The notes: generated by a model not told the origin, from the sequence alone. A DNA stretch of 64,000 nt from Aquabacterium sp. A7-Y (GCF_026153205.1 NZ_JAPFBW010000006.1:124001-188000); one strand, 5' to 3'; numbered from the stretch's first letter, positions 1 through 9,152 are shown. Translations and numbers: made by a program.

Positions 1-3000
1 GCGCCAACCAGCTCGCCCGCCACCTGCTCGGCCAGGGCCTGCAAGCGGGCGACCGGGTCGGGCTGCTGATCGACAAGAGCGCCTCCGGCTATGTCGCGAT
101 GCTCGCGCTGCTGAAGATCCACGCGGCCTATGTGCCGCTGGACGCGACCTTCCCGGCCGACCGCATCGCCTACATCGCGGGCGACGCGGACCTGCGGGCC
201 ATCCTCAGCCTGGCGAAGTACCAGGCCCTCGCCGGCGCGGCCGGCGTGCCGGTGATCTGTCTCGACAGCGCGGCCGCGGACATCGCGCGCGCTCCGGATG
301 GCCGGCTGGGCGAGGCAGAGACCGGCGCGCCGCGCAGCGAGCTCTGCTACGTCATCTACACCTCCGGTTCCACCGGGCGCCCCAAGGGGGTGCCGATCGA
401 GCACGCCAGCATCTGCAACTTCGTGCGGGTCGCGGCCGAGGAGTACGGCTATCGCCGCACGGACCGCGTCTACCAGGGCCTCAGCCTGGCCTTCGACTTC
501 GCGGTCGAGGAGATCTGGGTGCCGCTGGTCGTCGGCGCCACCCTGGTCCCCAACCAGACCGGGGGCAGTCTGCTCGGGCGCGAGCTGTCCGACTTCCTGG
601 GTGCGCAACACATCACCGCCCTGTGCTGCGTGCCGACGCTGCTGGCCACACTGGAGGGCGAGCTGCCCGACCTGCGCCTGCTGATCGTCTCCGGCGAGGC
701 CTGTCCGCAGGATCTTGCAGCGCGCTGGCACCGCCCGGGCCGCACCCTGCTCAACGCCTACGGCCCGACCGAAACCACCGTGACCGCCACGCTGGCCCGC
801 CTGCAGCCCGGCGAGCCGGTCAGCATCGGCCGCCCCTTGCCGACCTACGCGATCGTGATCCTCTCCGAGGCGGCCGACCGCGCGCTGCCGGCCGGCGAGG
901 TGGGCGAGATCGGCATCGCCGGCATCGGCGTCGCACGTGGCTACCTGAACCGGGAGGAGCAGACCCGTCGCGCCTTCATCGCCGACTTCCTCGGCATCCC
1001 GAACAATACCTCGGGCCGCATCTACCGCACCGGTGACCTGGGCCGCATCAATGCGCAGGGACTGCTGGAGTACCGCGGCCGCATCGACACGCAGGTCAAG
1101 GTGCGCGGCTACCGCATCGAGTTGACCGAGATCGAGTCCGTCATCCTGCAGCTCCCGCAGGTCGCGCAGGCCGTCGTCAACACCTGGGAGCCGCGGCCCG
1201 GGGCGGTCGAGCTGGTGGCCTATTACACGCTGCGCGACGAGGCACGCACGCTGCCCCCCGAAGCCCTGGCGCGCGAGCTGAAGCAGCGCCTGCCGCCCTA
1301 CATGGTGCCAGCGTACTGCGAGCGGCTGCAGCACATCCCGCTGCTGACCAGCGACAAGGCCGACCGGCGGGCCCTGCCGCCGCCCACCGGGGGCCGGCTG
1401 CACGTGGGAGGTGGGTCCTATGTTGCGCCGCAGGCGGGGCCCGAGCGTGAGATCGCCGCCGTGCTGGGCGAGCTGCTCGGGCTGGAGAAGGTGTCGGCCG
1501 CGGACGATTTCTTCGCGGACCTGGGGGCCCACTCGCTGCTGATGGCGCAGGCCGCGGCACGCCTGCGCGAGCGGCTGCGGCAGCCTGCGCTGTCGATGAA
1601 GGACTTTTACCAGCATCCCACGGTGAGGCGGCTGGCCGCACACCTGCCGGCTGACACGCCGGCTGCCCCCGAGCCGCCCGCCCGCGATGCCGCGGCGGCA
1701 CAGCGTGCCGCTGACTTCCAGTCCACCGACCCTGCCTACTACGCCTGCGGGTTCGCGCAGGTCGGGCTGGCGCTGCTGTTCGTCTTCGGCCATGCCTTCG
1801 TCCTGCATGAAGGGTGGACCTGGACCCTGGCCGCGGAGGACAGCGGCTCGGCCTACAGGCGTGCGGTCGCGGTCTCGGTGTTGTGGTTCGGCTTTGCGGC
1901 GGCCCTCCCCGTCGCGGTGAAATGGCTGTGGGTCGGCCGCTGGCGGTCGGAGGAGTTTCCGGTCTGGAGCGCCAGGTATCTGCGCCTGTGGGCGATGCGG
2001 CACCTGACACGGCTGAGTCCGATGGTGGTTTTCGCCGGCTCGCCGCTGTACATCGCCTATCTGAAGGCGCTCGGGGTCCGTGTGAGCTGGAGTGCTGCGG
2101 TTTTCTCGCCCAGGCTGCCCGTCTGCACCGATCTGGTCTCGATCGGCGACCATGCCGTGGTCTCGCGCGACGTGCTGCTGTCCGGCTACCGCGTGGAGGC
2201 GCACCGGGTGCGCACCGGACCGATCCACATCGGTGCCGGGGTTTACGTCGGCGAGGCCACCGTGCTCGACGTCGACACGCTGCTGGAGCCGGGCAGCCAG
2301 CTGGGCCACAGCTCCTCGCTGCAGGCCGGCCAGCGGCTGGCGGCCGGCCGTTGCTACCACGGCTCGCCGGCCGAGCCGACCGCGACCCGCTACAGCCGGC
2401 TTCCGAACCGACCGCTCGGGGTCGCGCGCCGCATCGCCTACTCGACGCTCGAGCTCGCCGTCCTGTGGCTCGTCTCCCTGCCGCTGCCGCTGTGGGCCGC
2501 CTACGGGTGGATGCACCGGCCCTCCAGCGAGGCGGCCAGCCCCGGACCGGCGGTCTGGCAGATCGCGGCGACCACCTCCGCCGTCTACCTGGGCGCGCTG
2601 CTCGCCGGACTGGTGCTTGCGACAGCACTGCCGCGCCTGCTCAACCGATGCCTGCAGCCCGGCCGGGCCTACCCCTTGTACGGCCTGCACTACCTGGCCT
2701 ACCGGGTGGTTTACGCCAGCACCAACTCGCGGTTCTACAACACCCTGTTCGGCGACAGCTCCTACATCGTGTACTACCTGCGTGCGCTGGGTTACCGCTT
2801 CAGGGACCTCCTCCAGACCGGCTCCAACTGGGGACTGAAGCAGAAGCAGGGCCACCCGCTGTTGTGCGAGGTCGGCCGGGGCACCATGATTTCCGACGGC
2901 TTGACCTTGCTCAATGCGGAGTTCTCCAGTGCCGCCTTCAGGCTGGGCCGGGTCACGATAGGCCCGGACAACTTCATCGGCAACGACACGCTCTACCCGG

Positions 3001-3848
3001 CAGGTGGGCGGGCCGGCGCCAACTGCCTGATCGCGACCAAGGCGATGGTCCCCATCGAGGGCCCGCTGCATGAGAACACCGGCCTGCTCGGCTCGCCGTG
3101 TTTCGAAATTCCGCGCTCGGTAAACCGCGACCGGCAGTTCGACCACCACCGGGAGCCGGCCGAGCTGCGGCGACGCCTGTTCAAGAAGAACCTCGCCAAC
3201 GCGCTGTCCATCCTGCTGTTCCTGCTCTCGCGCTGCTCAGCGTGGAACCTGTCGGTGCTGGGGTGGTACTTCGCGATGCGGCACATCGAGCACCACGGTC
3301 CGCTGTTTCTCACCGGCTTCGCGGTGTGCAACTGGGCCGGCTGGCTGGTCTATTTCGCGCTCGTCGACCGCGCCTCGCTCGGCTTCCGGCGTCTGCAGCC
3401 GCTCTATTGCTCCATCTACGACGCCCGCTACTGGCGCCACGAGCGCTTCTGGAAGCTCGGCGTGGGCAGCGCTGATCCGGCCACGCGGCTGCTCGACGGC
3501 ACACCGATGAAAAGCTGGCTGTGGCGGCTGCTCGGTGTGCAGGTCGGCCGCCGCCTGTTCGACGACGGCTGCTACATCCCAGAGAAGTCGCTCGTGCGCC
3601 TCGGCGACCATTGCACCCTCGGGGCCGACAGCGTGATCCAGGGTCACTCGCTGGAGGACGGCATCTTCAAGTCCGAGCGCGTCGTCATCGGGGACCGCTG
3701 CACGATCGGCAGCAAGGCCTTCGTGCACTACGGGGTGCGGCTGGACGACGATGTGAGCCTGGCGCCCGATGCCTTCCTGATGAAGGGAGAGCACGTGGGC
3801 GCCGGCTCTCGCTGGCACGGCAATCCGGCGCGGCCGTGCCAGCCCTGA
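1..3848 (+). CDS. Pls-type non-ribosomal peptide synthetase (A-T-membrane/beta-helix tail), 5' end missing
   Basis: The reading frame is open at base 3 and runs off the left edge, so the N-terminus of the adenylation domain is missing. About 1,280 residues remain. The adenylation core has YTSGSTGRPKG (bases 357-389), FDFAVEEIW (492-518), NAYGPTETT and YRTGDLG. A carrier domain follows (FFADLGAHSLL, pantetheine serine codon 1533-1535). There is no condensation or thioesterase domain. Instead hydrophobic segments alternate with three left-handed beta-helix (hexapeptide-like) blocks, at about 2100-2370, 2860-3110 and 3570-3840. This matches epsilon-poly-L-lysine synthetase (Pls) and relatives, where membrane helices and three tandem soluble domains join monomers iteratively. 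The substrate pocket has the amino-acid-anchoring Asp and, four residues on, a Glu. A cationic amino acid substrate is possible but is only inference. Confidence 0.85.
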   Translation, partial: ANQLARHLLGQGLQAGDRVGLLIDKSASGYVAMLALLKIHAAYVPLDATFPADRIAYIAGDADLRAILSLAKYQALAGAAGVPVICLDSAAADIARAPDGRLGEAETGAPRSELCYVIYTSGSTGRPKGVPIEHASICNFVRVAAEEYGYRRTDRVYQGLSLAFDFAVEEIWVPLVVGATLVPNQTGGSLLGRELSDFLGAQHITALCCVPTLLATLEGELPDLRLLIVSGEACPQDLAARWHRPGRTLLNAYGPTETTVTATLARLQPGEPVSIGRPLPTYAIVILSEAADRALPAGEVGEIGIAGIGVARGYLNREEQTRRAFIADFLGIPNNTSGRIYRTGDLGRINAQGLLEYRGRIDTQVKVRGYRIELTEIESVILQLPQVAQAVVNTWEPRPGAVELVAYYTLRDEARTLPPEALARELKQRLPPYMVPAYCERLQHIPLLTSDKADRRALPPPTGGRLHVGGGSYVAPQAGPEREIAAVLGELLGLEKVSAADDFFADLGAHSLLMAQAAARLRERLRQPALSMKDFYQHPTVRRLAAHLPADTPAAPEPPARDAAAAQRAADFQSTDPAYYACGFAQVGLALLFVFGHAFVLHEGWTWTLAAEDSGSAYRRAVAVSVLWFGFAAALPVAVKWLWVGRWRSEEFPVWSARYLRLWAMRHLTRLSPMVVFAGSPLYIAYLKALGVRVSWSAAVFSPRLPVCTDLVSIGDHAVVSRDVLLSGYRVEAHRVRTGPIHIGAGVYVGEATVLDVDTLLEPGSQLGHSSSLQAGQRLAAGRCYHGSPAEPTATRYSRLPNRPLGVARRIAYSTLELAVLWLVSLPLPLWAAYGWMHRPSSEAASPGPAVWQIAATTSAVYLGALLAGLVLATALPRLLNRCLQPGRAYPLYGLHYLAYRVVYASTNSRFYNTLFGDSSYIVYYLRALGYRFRDLLQTGSNWGLKQKQGHPLLCEVGRGTMISDGLTLLNAEFSSAAFRLGRVTIGPDNFIGNDTLYPAGGRAGANCLIATKAMVPIEGPLHENTGLLGSPCFEIPRSVNRDRQFDHHREPAELRRRLFKKNLANALSILLFLLSRCSAWNLSVLGWYFAMRHIEHHGPLFLTGFAVCNWAGWLVYFALVDRASLGFRRLQPLYCSIYDARYWRHERFWKLGVGSADPATRLLDGTPMKSWLWRLLGVQVGRRLFDDGCYIPEKSLVRLGDHCTLGADSVIQGHSLEDGIFKSERVVIGDRCTIGSKAFVHYGVRLDDDVSLAPDAFLMKGEHVGAGSRWHGNPARPCQP

Positions 3849-3861
3849 TCTGCGCAGGGCG

Positions 3862-3886
3862 AAAAAAAGCCCCGCTGCAGCGGGGC
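3862..3886 (-). terminator. Rho-independent terminator of the first TRAP binding-protein gene
   Basis: A perfect 18-bp palindrome (3869-3886) has a run of seven A on its left (3862-3868), which reads as a U-tract on the minus strand. It lies 38 bp beyond the stop of the minus-strand dctP-like gene. There is no T-run on the plus side, so it is weaker for the convergent synthetase gene. Confidence 0.8.
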
Positions 3887-3924
3887 CCTTGCACGCGGCC
3901 GCGGGACGGCGGCTCACGAGGCGC

Positions 3925-5007
3925 TCAGAGCTTGACCGACTGCATGTAGCGATCGAACTGCGCCTCGGTGAAGCGGAACCAGAGGTTCTGGTCGCGCCGG
4001 AAGTTGGCGTAGTCGGTGTAGATCTTCTTCCAGTTCGGGTTGCTGGCCGACAGCTCGGCGTAGACCGCCATCGACTCCTTGAAGGCAGCGTCCATCACCG
4101 CCTTCGGGAAGGCCGTGAGCTTGACCTTCTGCGCCACCAGCTGCTTCAGCGCGATCGGGTTGCGGGCGTCGTACTTGGCCTGCATGTCCACGTGCACATA
4201 GGCCGACGCGCATTCGACCACCGCCTTGTACTCGGCCGACAGCGACTCATAGGCCTTGGTGTTGATGAAAAAGTCGATCTGCGGACCGCCCTCCCACCAG
4301 CCGGGGTAGTAGTAGTACGGCGCGACGCGGTGGAAGCCGAGCTTCTGGTCGTCATAGGGGCCGACCCATTCTGCCGCGTCGATGGTGCCCTTCTCCAGCG
4401 CCTGGTAGAGCTCGCCGCCGGGGATGTTCTGCGGCACGCCGCCCAGGCGCTCGATGATCTTGCCGGCGAAGCCGCCAATGCGGAACTTCAGGCCCTTCAT
4501 GTCCGCCAGGCTCTTGACCGGCTTGCGGAACCAGCCGGCCATCTGTGCTCCCGAGTTGCCGCCGGCGAAGTTGATGATGTTGAACTGCGCATAGAACTCG
4601 CGCATCAGCTTCAGGCCGTTGCCCTCGAAGGTCCAGGCCGTCATCTGGCGCGAGTTGAGGCCGAAGGGAATCGCGGCGCCGATCGCGAAGGTCGGGTCCT
4701 TGCCGAAGTAGTAGTAGGGCACCGTGTGGCCCATCTCGACGGTGCCGTTCTGCACGCCGTCAACAATGCCGAACGGGGGCATCAGCTCGCCACCGGCATG
4801 CACCGTGATCTGGAACTTGCCGCCGGTGAGCTCGGACACCTTCTTCGCGAACACCTCCGCGCCACCGTAGATCGTGTCGAGCGACTTCGGGAAGCTGGAG
4901 GCACAGCGCCAGCGGACATTGGCCTGGGCCTGGACAACGGCAGGCGCCGCGCCGGCCGCCAGCACGCCGGCCAGCCCTGTCGTGCGAATGAAGGAACGAC
5001 GTTCCAT
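3925..5007 (-). CDS. TRAP transporter solute-binding protein, DctP family (copy 1)
   Basis: This is a 360-residue periplasmic binding protein of the DctP/TakP type. It captures a small organic acid for a sodium-coupled TRAP permease. The N-terminus ERRSFIRTTG followed by an Ala-rich stretch ending VVQAQA looks like a twin-arginine signal peptide. Family landmarks include GGAEVFAKKVSELTGG, ELMPPFGIVDGVQNG, WFRKPVKSLADMKGLKFR and EKGTIDAAEWVGPYDDQK. The start is supported by AAGGAG about 8 nt upstream. No DctQ or DctM permease gene is adjacent. The next gene upstream is a close paralogue of the same length, so this is a tandem duplication. The ligand cannot be read from the sequence; alpha-keto acids are typical of this branch. 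Confidence 0.93.
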   Translation of the reverse strand: MERRSFIRTTGLAGVLAAGAAPAVVQAQANVRWRCASSFPKSLDTIYGGAEVFAKKVSELTGGKFQITVHAGGELMPPFGIVDGVQNGTVEMGHTVPYYYFGKDPTFAIGAAIPFGLNSRQMTAWTFEGNGLKLMREFYAQFNIINFAGGNSGAQMAGWFRKPVKSLADMKGLKFRIGGFAGKIIERLGGVPQNIPGGELYQALEKGTIDAAEWVGPYDDQKLGFHRVAPYYYYPGWWEGGPQIDFFINTKAYESLSAEYKAVVECASAYVHVDMQAKYDARNPIALKQLVAQKVKLTAFPKAVMDAAFKESMAVYAELSASNPNWKKIYTDYANFRRDQNLWFRFTEAQFDRYMQSVKL

Positions 5008-5058
5008 AGATGGATCTCCTTGAGTTGAGAGGTGCGCACCGCGCGCCAGCGAGCTGCG

Positions 5059-5064
5059 ATTCTA
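5059..5064 (-). promoter_or_regulatory. Candidate -10 element (TAGAAT) of TRAP binding-protein gene 1
   Basis: On the minus strand TCCTAGAATCG lies 52 bp before the start codon. The same CCTAGAATCG string precedes the paralogous gene at 6341-6346. Retention in both duplicates supports a -10 function. No convincing -35 was seen. Confidence 0.5.
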
Positions 5065-5160
5065 GGAGCCGGTCCGCGGCCGTTTTCCAAGGGGTTTCCC
5101 CTCGGCATTCTCTGGGCGAAAAGCGCGCCAAATTCAGCTTTTTGAAAGCAAGGTTGGCGT

Positions 5161-5184
5161 AAAAAACCCCGCGCTTCGGCGGGG
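5161..5184 (-). terminator. Rho-independent terminator of TRAP binding-protein gene 2
   Basis: The stem CCCCGC/GCGGGG (5167-5172 with 5179-5184) closes a 6-nt loop. Six A precede it on the plus strand, giving a U-tract on the minus strand. It lies 18 bp past the stop of the second binding-protein gene and so separates the transcription of the two tandem copies. Confidence 0.78.
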
Positions 5185-5201
5185 CGGCGAGGCGCCCGGT
5201 A

Positions 5202-6284
5202 TCACAGCTTGACCGACTGCATGTAGCGGTCGAACTGCGCCTCTGTGAAGCGGAACCAGAGGTTCTGGTCGCGCCGGAAGTTGGCGTAATCGGCATAGAC
5301 CTTCTTCCAGTTCGGGTTCTTGGCCGACAGCTCCGAGTACAGCGCCATCGATTCCTTGAAGGCCGCGTCCATGATGTCCTTCGGGAAGGGGGTGAGCTTC
5401 ACCTTCTGGGCCACCAGCTGCTTCAACGCGGTCGGGTTGCGGGCGTCGTACTTGGCCTGCATGTCAACGTGCGCATAGGCAGAGGCGGCTTCGATGATGG
5501 CCTTGTACTCGGCCGACAGTCCGCTGTGGGCCTTCGTGTTGATGTACAGCGACAGCTCCAGGCCGCCTTCCCACCAGCCGGGATAGTAGTAGTACGGCGC
5601 GACCTTGGCGAAGCCCAGCTTCTGGTCGTCGTAAGGGCCGATCCATTCGGCAGCGTCGATGGTGCCCTTCTCCAGCGACTGGTAGATTTCGCCGCCGGGG
5701 ATGTTCTGCGGCACACCCCCCAGGCGTTCGATGACCTTGCCCGCGAAACCGCCGACGCGGAACTTCAAACCCTTCATGTCGGCCAGGCTCTTGAGCGGCT
5801 TGCGGAACCAGCCGCCCATCTGCGCGCCCGTGTTGCCGCAGGAGAAGTTGATGATGTTGAACTGCGCGTAGAACTCGCGCATCAGCGACATGCCGTTGCC
5901 TTCCTGCATCCACGCCGTCATCTGGCGCGAGTTCAGGCCGAAGGGAATCGCACCGCCGATCGCGAAGGTGTCGTCCTTGCCGAAGAAGTAGTAGGGCGCG
6001 GTATGAGCCAGTTCGACCGTGCCGTTCTGCACGCCGTCCACCACGCCGAAGGGAGGCATCAGCTCGCCGCCGGCATGAACCGAGATGGTGAACTTGCCAC
6101 CGCTCAGCTCGGACACTTTTTTCGCGAACACCTCGGCACCGCCATAGATGGTGTCCAGCGCCTTGGGGAAGCTGGAGGCAAGGCGCCAGCGGAGGTTGGC
6201 CTGCGCCTGCACGATGGCGGGTGCGGCACCAGCGGCCAGCACGCCGGCGATGCCGGTGCTGCGAATGAAGGAACGGCGCTCCAT
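5202..6284 (-). CDS. TRAP transporter solute-binding protein, DctP family (copy 2)
   Basis: This 360-residue paralogue is identical to copy 1 at most positions, including the twin-arginine-like leader ERRSFIRSTG and the C-terminus FTEAQFDRYMQSVKL. Differences are scattered along the whole length (for example HTAPYYFFGKDDTF against HTVPYYYFGKDPTF). This is therefore a diverged duplication rather than a sequencing or assembly repeat. It has its own terminator and its own conserved -10 element, so each copy is probably transcribed separately. Ligand-contact regions differ slightly (GGLELSLYINTKA against GGPQIDFFINTKA), which allows different ligands or affinities. No permease genes accompany it. 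Confidence 0.93.
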   Translation of the reverse strand: MERRSFIRSTGIAGVLAAGAAPAIVQAQANLRWRLASSFPKALDTIYGGAEVFAKKVSELSGGKFTISVHAGGELMPPFGVVDGVQNGTVELAHTAPYYFFGKDDTFAIGGAIPFGLNSRQMTAWMQEGNGMSLMREFYAQFNIINFSCGNTGAQMGGWFRKPLKSLADMKGLKFRVGGFAGKVIERLGGVPQNIPGGEIYQSLEKGTIDAAEWIGPYDDQKLGFAKVAPYYYYPGWWEGGLELSLYINTKAHSGLSAEYKAIIEAASAYAHVDMQAKYDARNPTALKQLVAQKVKLTPFPKDIMDAAFKESMALYSELSAKNPNWKKVYADYANFRRDQNLWFRFTEAQFDRYMQSVKL

Positions 6285-6340
6285 GGTCTCGAATCCTTAA
6301 TGTATGAACAGTCAGTCCAGGCGGTGGCCTGGGCCAAACG

Positions 6341-6346
6341 ATTCTA
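6341..6346 (-). promoter_or_regulatory. Candidate -10 element (TAGAAT) of TRAP binding-protein gene 2
   Basis: Minus-strand TTCCTAGAATCG lies 57 bp before the start of the second binding-protein gene. The decamer CCTAGAATCG is shared with the first copy, at nearly the same distance from its start. The -35 region is not recognisable. Confidence 0.5.
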
Positions 6347-6463
6347 GGAAGCGAGGCCTGCGGGGGACACCGGGAGCATTCCTGTTCGCGATACTACGTA
6401 GGTCCAGCGTTTTCTCAGGCGTCGTTCAGGCTCGCCGTGCTACGCCGGGACGGGGCGGCCTGC

Positions 6464-7870
6464 TCAGGAGCCGGCGACCTTCATGCGGTCGATCAGCACC
6501 GAACCCACCGTCTTGGAACCCATAGTGTAGGCGTCGGCACCGACCGCGACGATGCCCTGCCACATCTCCCGCAGGTTGCCGGCAATCGTGATCTCATGCA
6601 CCGGGTAGGCGATGCGGCCGTTCTCGACCCAGAAGCCGGCGGCGCCGCGCGAGTAGTCGCCGGTCACGTAGTTGACGCCCTGCCCCATCAGCTCGATGAC
6701 AAACAGGCCGCGATGCAGCTTGCGCAGCATCGCGTCGAGGTCGTCGCCGGGCGCCGTGAGGCGGCTCTTCATCTCCAGGTTCTGCGAGCCGCCGGCATGG
6801 CCGGTGGTGCGCATGCCGAGCTTGCGGGCCGAGTAGCTCGACAGGAAATAGCCTTCCACCTGGCCGCCCTTGACCACATGGCGGGCGCGTGTGACCACCC
6901 CCTCGTCGTCGAACGGGGCGCTGCCCTTGCCCTTGGGGATGTGGGGGTCCTCGGCGATGTCGATGTGGTCGGGGAAGACCTGCGTGCCCAGGCTCTCGCC
7001 CAGGAAGGTGGCCTTGCGGTACAAGGCGCCCCCGCTGGTGGCCTGCACGAAACCGCCCAGCAGGCCCACCGCCAGGGTGGACTCGAACAGCACCGGGCAT
7101 TCGCAGGTGGCGATCTTGCGTGACTTCAGGCGCGACAGCGCGCGTTCGGCCGCATAACGGCCGACCGCCTCGGCCGGGGCCAGCTCGGCCGGATCGCGCA
7201 TCGAGGTGTACCAGGCGTCCCGCTGCATCTGCTCGCCGCGGCCGGCAATCGGCGCCACCGACAGCGAGTGGCGCGAGCTGGCATAACCGCCGCGGAAACC
7301 GCGGGTGTTGCCGGCGAAAAAGTGCGACTGCTGGGCCGAGACGCCGGCCCCCTCCGAGTTGGTGATGCGGCGGTCGGTCTCCAGCGCCGCCGCCTCGCAG
7401 CGCATCGCCAGGGCTGCGGCCTGCTCGGCGTCGATGTCCCAGGGATAAAACAAGTCGAGGTCGCGCTCGGCGGCCTCGCCGAGCGCAAGGTCCGCTGCGT
7501 CGGGCAGGCCGGCGGCCGGATCCTCGGCCGTGAAGCGGGCGATGTCATAGGCGGCGCGCACCGTCTGCTCCAGCGCCGCGCGCGAGAAGTCGGACGTGCT
7601 GGCATTGCCGCGGCGCTGGCCGATGTAGACGGTCACGCCCAGCGACTTGTCGCGGTTGCGCTCGACGTTCTCCAGCTCGCCCTTGCGCACCGAGACCGAC
7701 AGGCCCACGCCTTCGGACACCTCGACCGCGGCGTCGCTCGCGCCTTGCTCCCGGGCGTAGGCCAGCGCGTCCTCGACGAGTTCGCGGAACCGGTCCTGTG
7801 CATAGGCGAAGCCGCCGGAGGCGGACGAAGCCGGGGACAAAGCGGAGGGCGTGGTCGGGGTCTTGGGCAT
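6464..7870 (-). CDS. pmbA: Metalloprotease PmbA/TldE-type subunit
   Basis: This 468-residue protein of the PmbA/TldD (U62) family acts as the non-metal partner of the TldD-TldE peptidase, which clears unfolded peptides and matures some modified peptides. Visible family features are SVRKGELENVERNRDKSLGV near the N-terminus, NSEGAGVSAQQSHFF in the middle and GAAGFWVENGRIAYPVHEIT near the C-terminus. The start chosen is the ATG giving MPKTPTTPS. The frame stays open further upstream, but that part reads as untranslated leader and overlaps the divergent yjgA promoter region. TldD is not in the window. The pmbA/yjgA divergent arrangement is common in betaproteobacteria. Confidence 0.93.
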   Translation of the reverse strand: MPKTPTTPSALSPASSASGGFAYAQDRFRELVEDALAYAREQGASDAAVEVSEGVGLSVSVRKGELENVERNRDKSLGVTVYIGQRRGNASTSDFSRAALEQTVRAAYDIARFTAEDPAAGLPDAADLALGEAAERDLDLFYPWDIDAEQAAALAMRCEAAALETDRRITNSEGAGVSAQQSHFFAGNTRGFRGGYASSRHSLSVAPIAGRGEQMQRDAWYTSMRDPAELAPAEAVGRYAAERALSRLKSRKIATCECPVLFESTLAVGLLGGFVQATSGGALYRKATFLGESLGTQVFPDHIDIAEDPHIPKGKGSAPFDDEGVVTRARHVVKGGQVEGYFLSSYSARKLGMRTTGHAGGSQNLEMKSRLTAPGDDLDAMLRKLHRGLFVIELMGQGVNYVTGDYSRGAAGFWVENGRIAYPVHEITIAGNLREMWQGIVAVGADAYTMGSKTVGSVLIDRMKVAGS

Positions 7871-7977
7871 GGTACGCAGCGGGCCTCGCGGCCTGGGATG
7901 GAAAGGCCGCTTTATCATACCCACCCGATGTTCACCTGGGGCGAAGCCCTGCGCCGCCCCCTGCCCCCGCCTTCCCC

Positions 7978-8523
7978 ATGCCACACGACTCCGAGCCCCT
8001 GGACCCCGCGGACGACCGCGACCAGCGTCCCAGCAAGACCCAGCGCAAGAAGGCCTCGCACGAGCTGCAGGAGCTGGGCGAGGCCCTGTGCCGGCTCACC
8101 GACGACAGGCTGGAGCGGCTGGCGATCTCCGACAGCCTGCGCGACGCGGTGCAGCAGTACAAGCGCACCCGCTCGCACGAAGGCCTGCGCCGGCAGATGC
8201 AGTACATCGGCAAGCTGATGCGCCAGTCCGAGGTCGAGCCCATCCGCGAGGCCGTGGCCGAGCAGGAGCTGGGCCGCGCGCGCGACAGCCTGGCGCTGCA
8301 CCAGGCCGAGCAATGGCGCAATGAGCTGATTGCCGACGACGATGCGGTGACGCGCTGGACCGCCCAGCATCCGCGCACCGACGTGCAGCAGCTGCGCAGC
8401 CTGGTGCGCGCCGCCCGCAAGGACGCGGCCGCCGCCCCCGAGCAGCGCAGCGGCCGTGCCTACCGCGAGCTGTTCCAGTTCATCAAACCCTTCCTGGCCG
8501 GCGGGGAGACCGCTGATGAGTGA
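7978..8523 (+). CDS. yjgA: Ribosome-associated protein YjgA/DarP (DUF615)
   Basis: This 181-residue protein matches the DUF615 family, known as YjgA or DarP, a 50S-subunit assembly factor. Visible family segments are PSKTQRKKASHELQELGEAL, RRQMQYIGKLMR and the C-terminal AYRELFQFIKPFL. The length equals the E. coli protein. The start is the ATG giving MPHDSEPLDP, because the extended frame upstream is antisense to the pmbA start region. It overlaps the downstream mog gene by 8 bp, so the two are probably translated from one mRNA. Confidence 0.93.
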   Translation: MPHDSEPLDPADDRDQRPSKTQRKKASHELQELGEALCRLTDDRLERLAISDSLRDAVQQYKRTRSHEGLRRQMQYIGKLMRQSEVEPIREAVAEQELGRARDSLALHQAEQWRNELIADDDAVTRWTAQHPRTDVQQLRSLVRAARKDAAAAPEQRSGRAYRELFQFIKPFLAGGETADE

Positions 8524-9118
8524 GGCCCTGGACACCGTGCGCGTCGGCGTGGTCTCGATCAGCGACCGCGCCTCCAGCGGCGTTTATGCCGACCAGGGCG
8601 TGCCTGCGCTGCAGGACTGGATGGGCCGGGCGCTGCGCAATCCGGTGCACTGGGAGGCCCGCCTCATCCCCGACGAGCAGGACCAGATCAGCGCCACCTT
8701 GCGTGAGCTGGTTGATGCGGTCGGCTGCCACCTGGTGCTGACCACCGGCGGCACCGGCCCGGCCCCGCGCGACGTGACACCGGAGGCGACGCTGGCGGTG
8801 GCCGACAAGGTGATGCCTGGCTTCGGCGAGCAGATGCGCCAGATCAGCCTGCAGTTCGTGCCGACCGCGATCCTGTCGCGCCAGGTCGCGGTGATCCGCG
8901 GCCAGGCCCTGATCATCAACCTGCCTGGCCAGCCGAAGGCCATCGCCGAGACGCTGGAAGGCCTCAAGGACCCGCTGGGCAAGCCGCTGGTGCACGGCAT
9001 CTTCGCCGCCGTGCCCTACTGCATCGACCTGATCGGCGGGCCCTGGATCGAGACGGACGAAGCGGTCTGCAAGGCCTTCCGGCCGAAGTCGGCCCCGCGG
9101 CCGGCCGGCAAGGCCTGA
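8516..9118 (+). CDS. mog: Molybdopterin adenylyltransferase Mog
   Basis: This 200-residue MoaB/Mog-type protein activates molybdopterin by adenylation before molybdenum insertion in the cytoplasm. The nucleotide/pterin-binding motif LTTGGTGPAPRDVTPEAT is intact, as are SISDRASSGVYADQG near the N-terminus and IINLPGQPKAI towards the C-terminus. Length and the VYADQG element favour Mog over MoaB. The start ATG lies inside the last codons of yjgA (8-bp overlap), which suggests translational coupling. No other molybdenum cofactor genes are in the window. Confidence 0.9.
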   Translation: MSEALDTVRVGVVSISDRASSGVYADQGVPALQDWMGRALRNPVHWEARLIPDEQDQISATLRELVDAVGCHLVLTTGGTGPAPRDVTPEATLAVADKVMPGFGEQMRQISLQFVPTAILSRQVAVIRGQALIINLPGQPKAIAETLEGLKDPLGKPLVHGIFAAVPYCIDLIGGPWIETDEAVCKAFRPKSAPRPAGKA

Positions 9119-9152
9119 GCCCGCCGGCCGGGCCCGCGCCGGCGGCTTCGAC

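Noticed and set aside
3925-6284. The two TRAP genes as an assembly duplication artefact
   Set aside because: Differences are spread throughout both coding and intergenic sequence, so these are real diverged copies.
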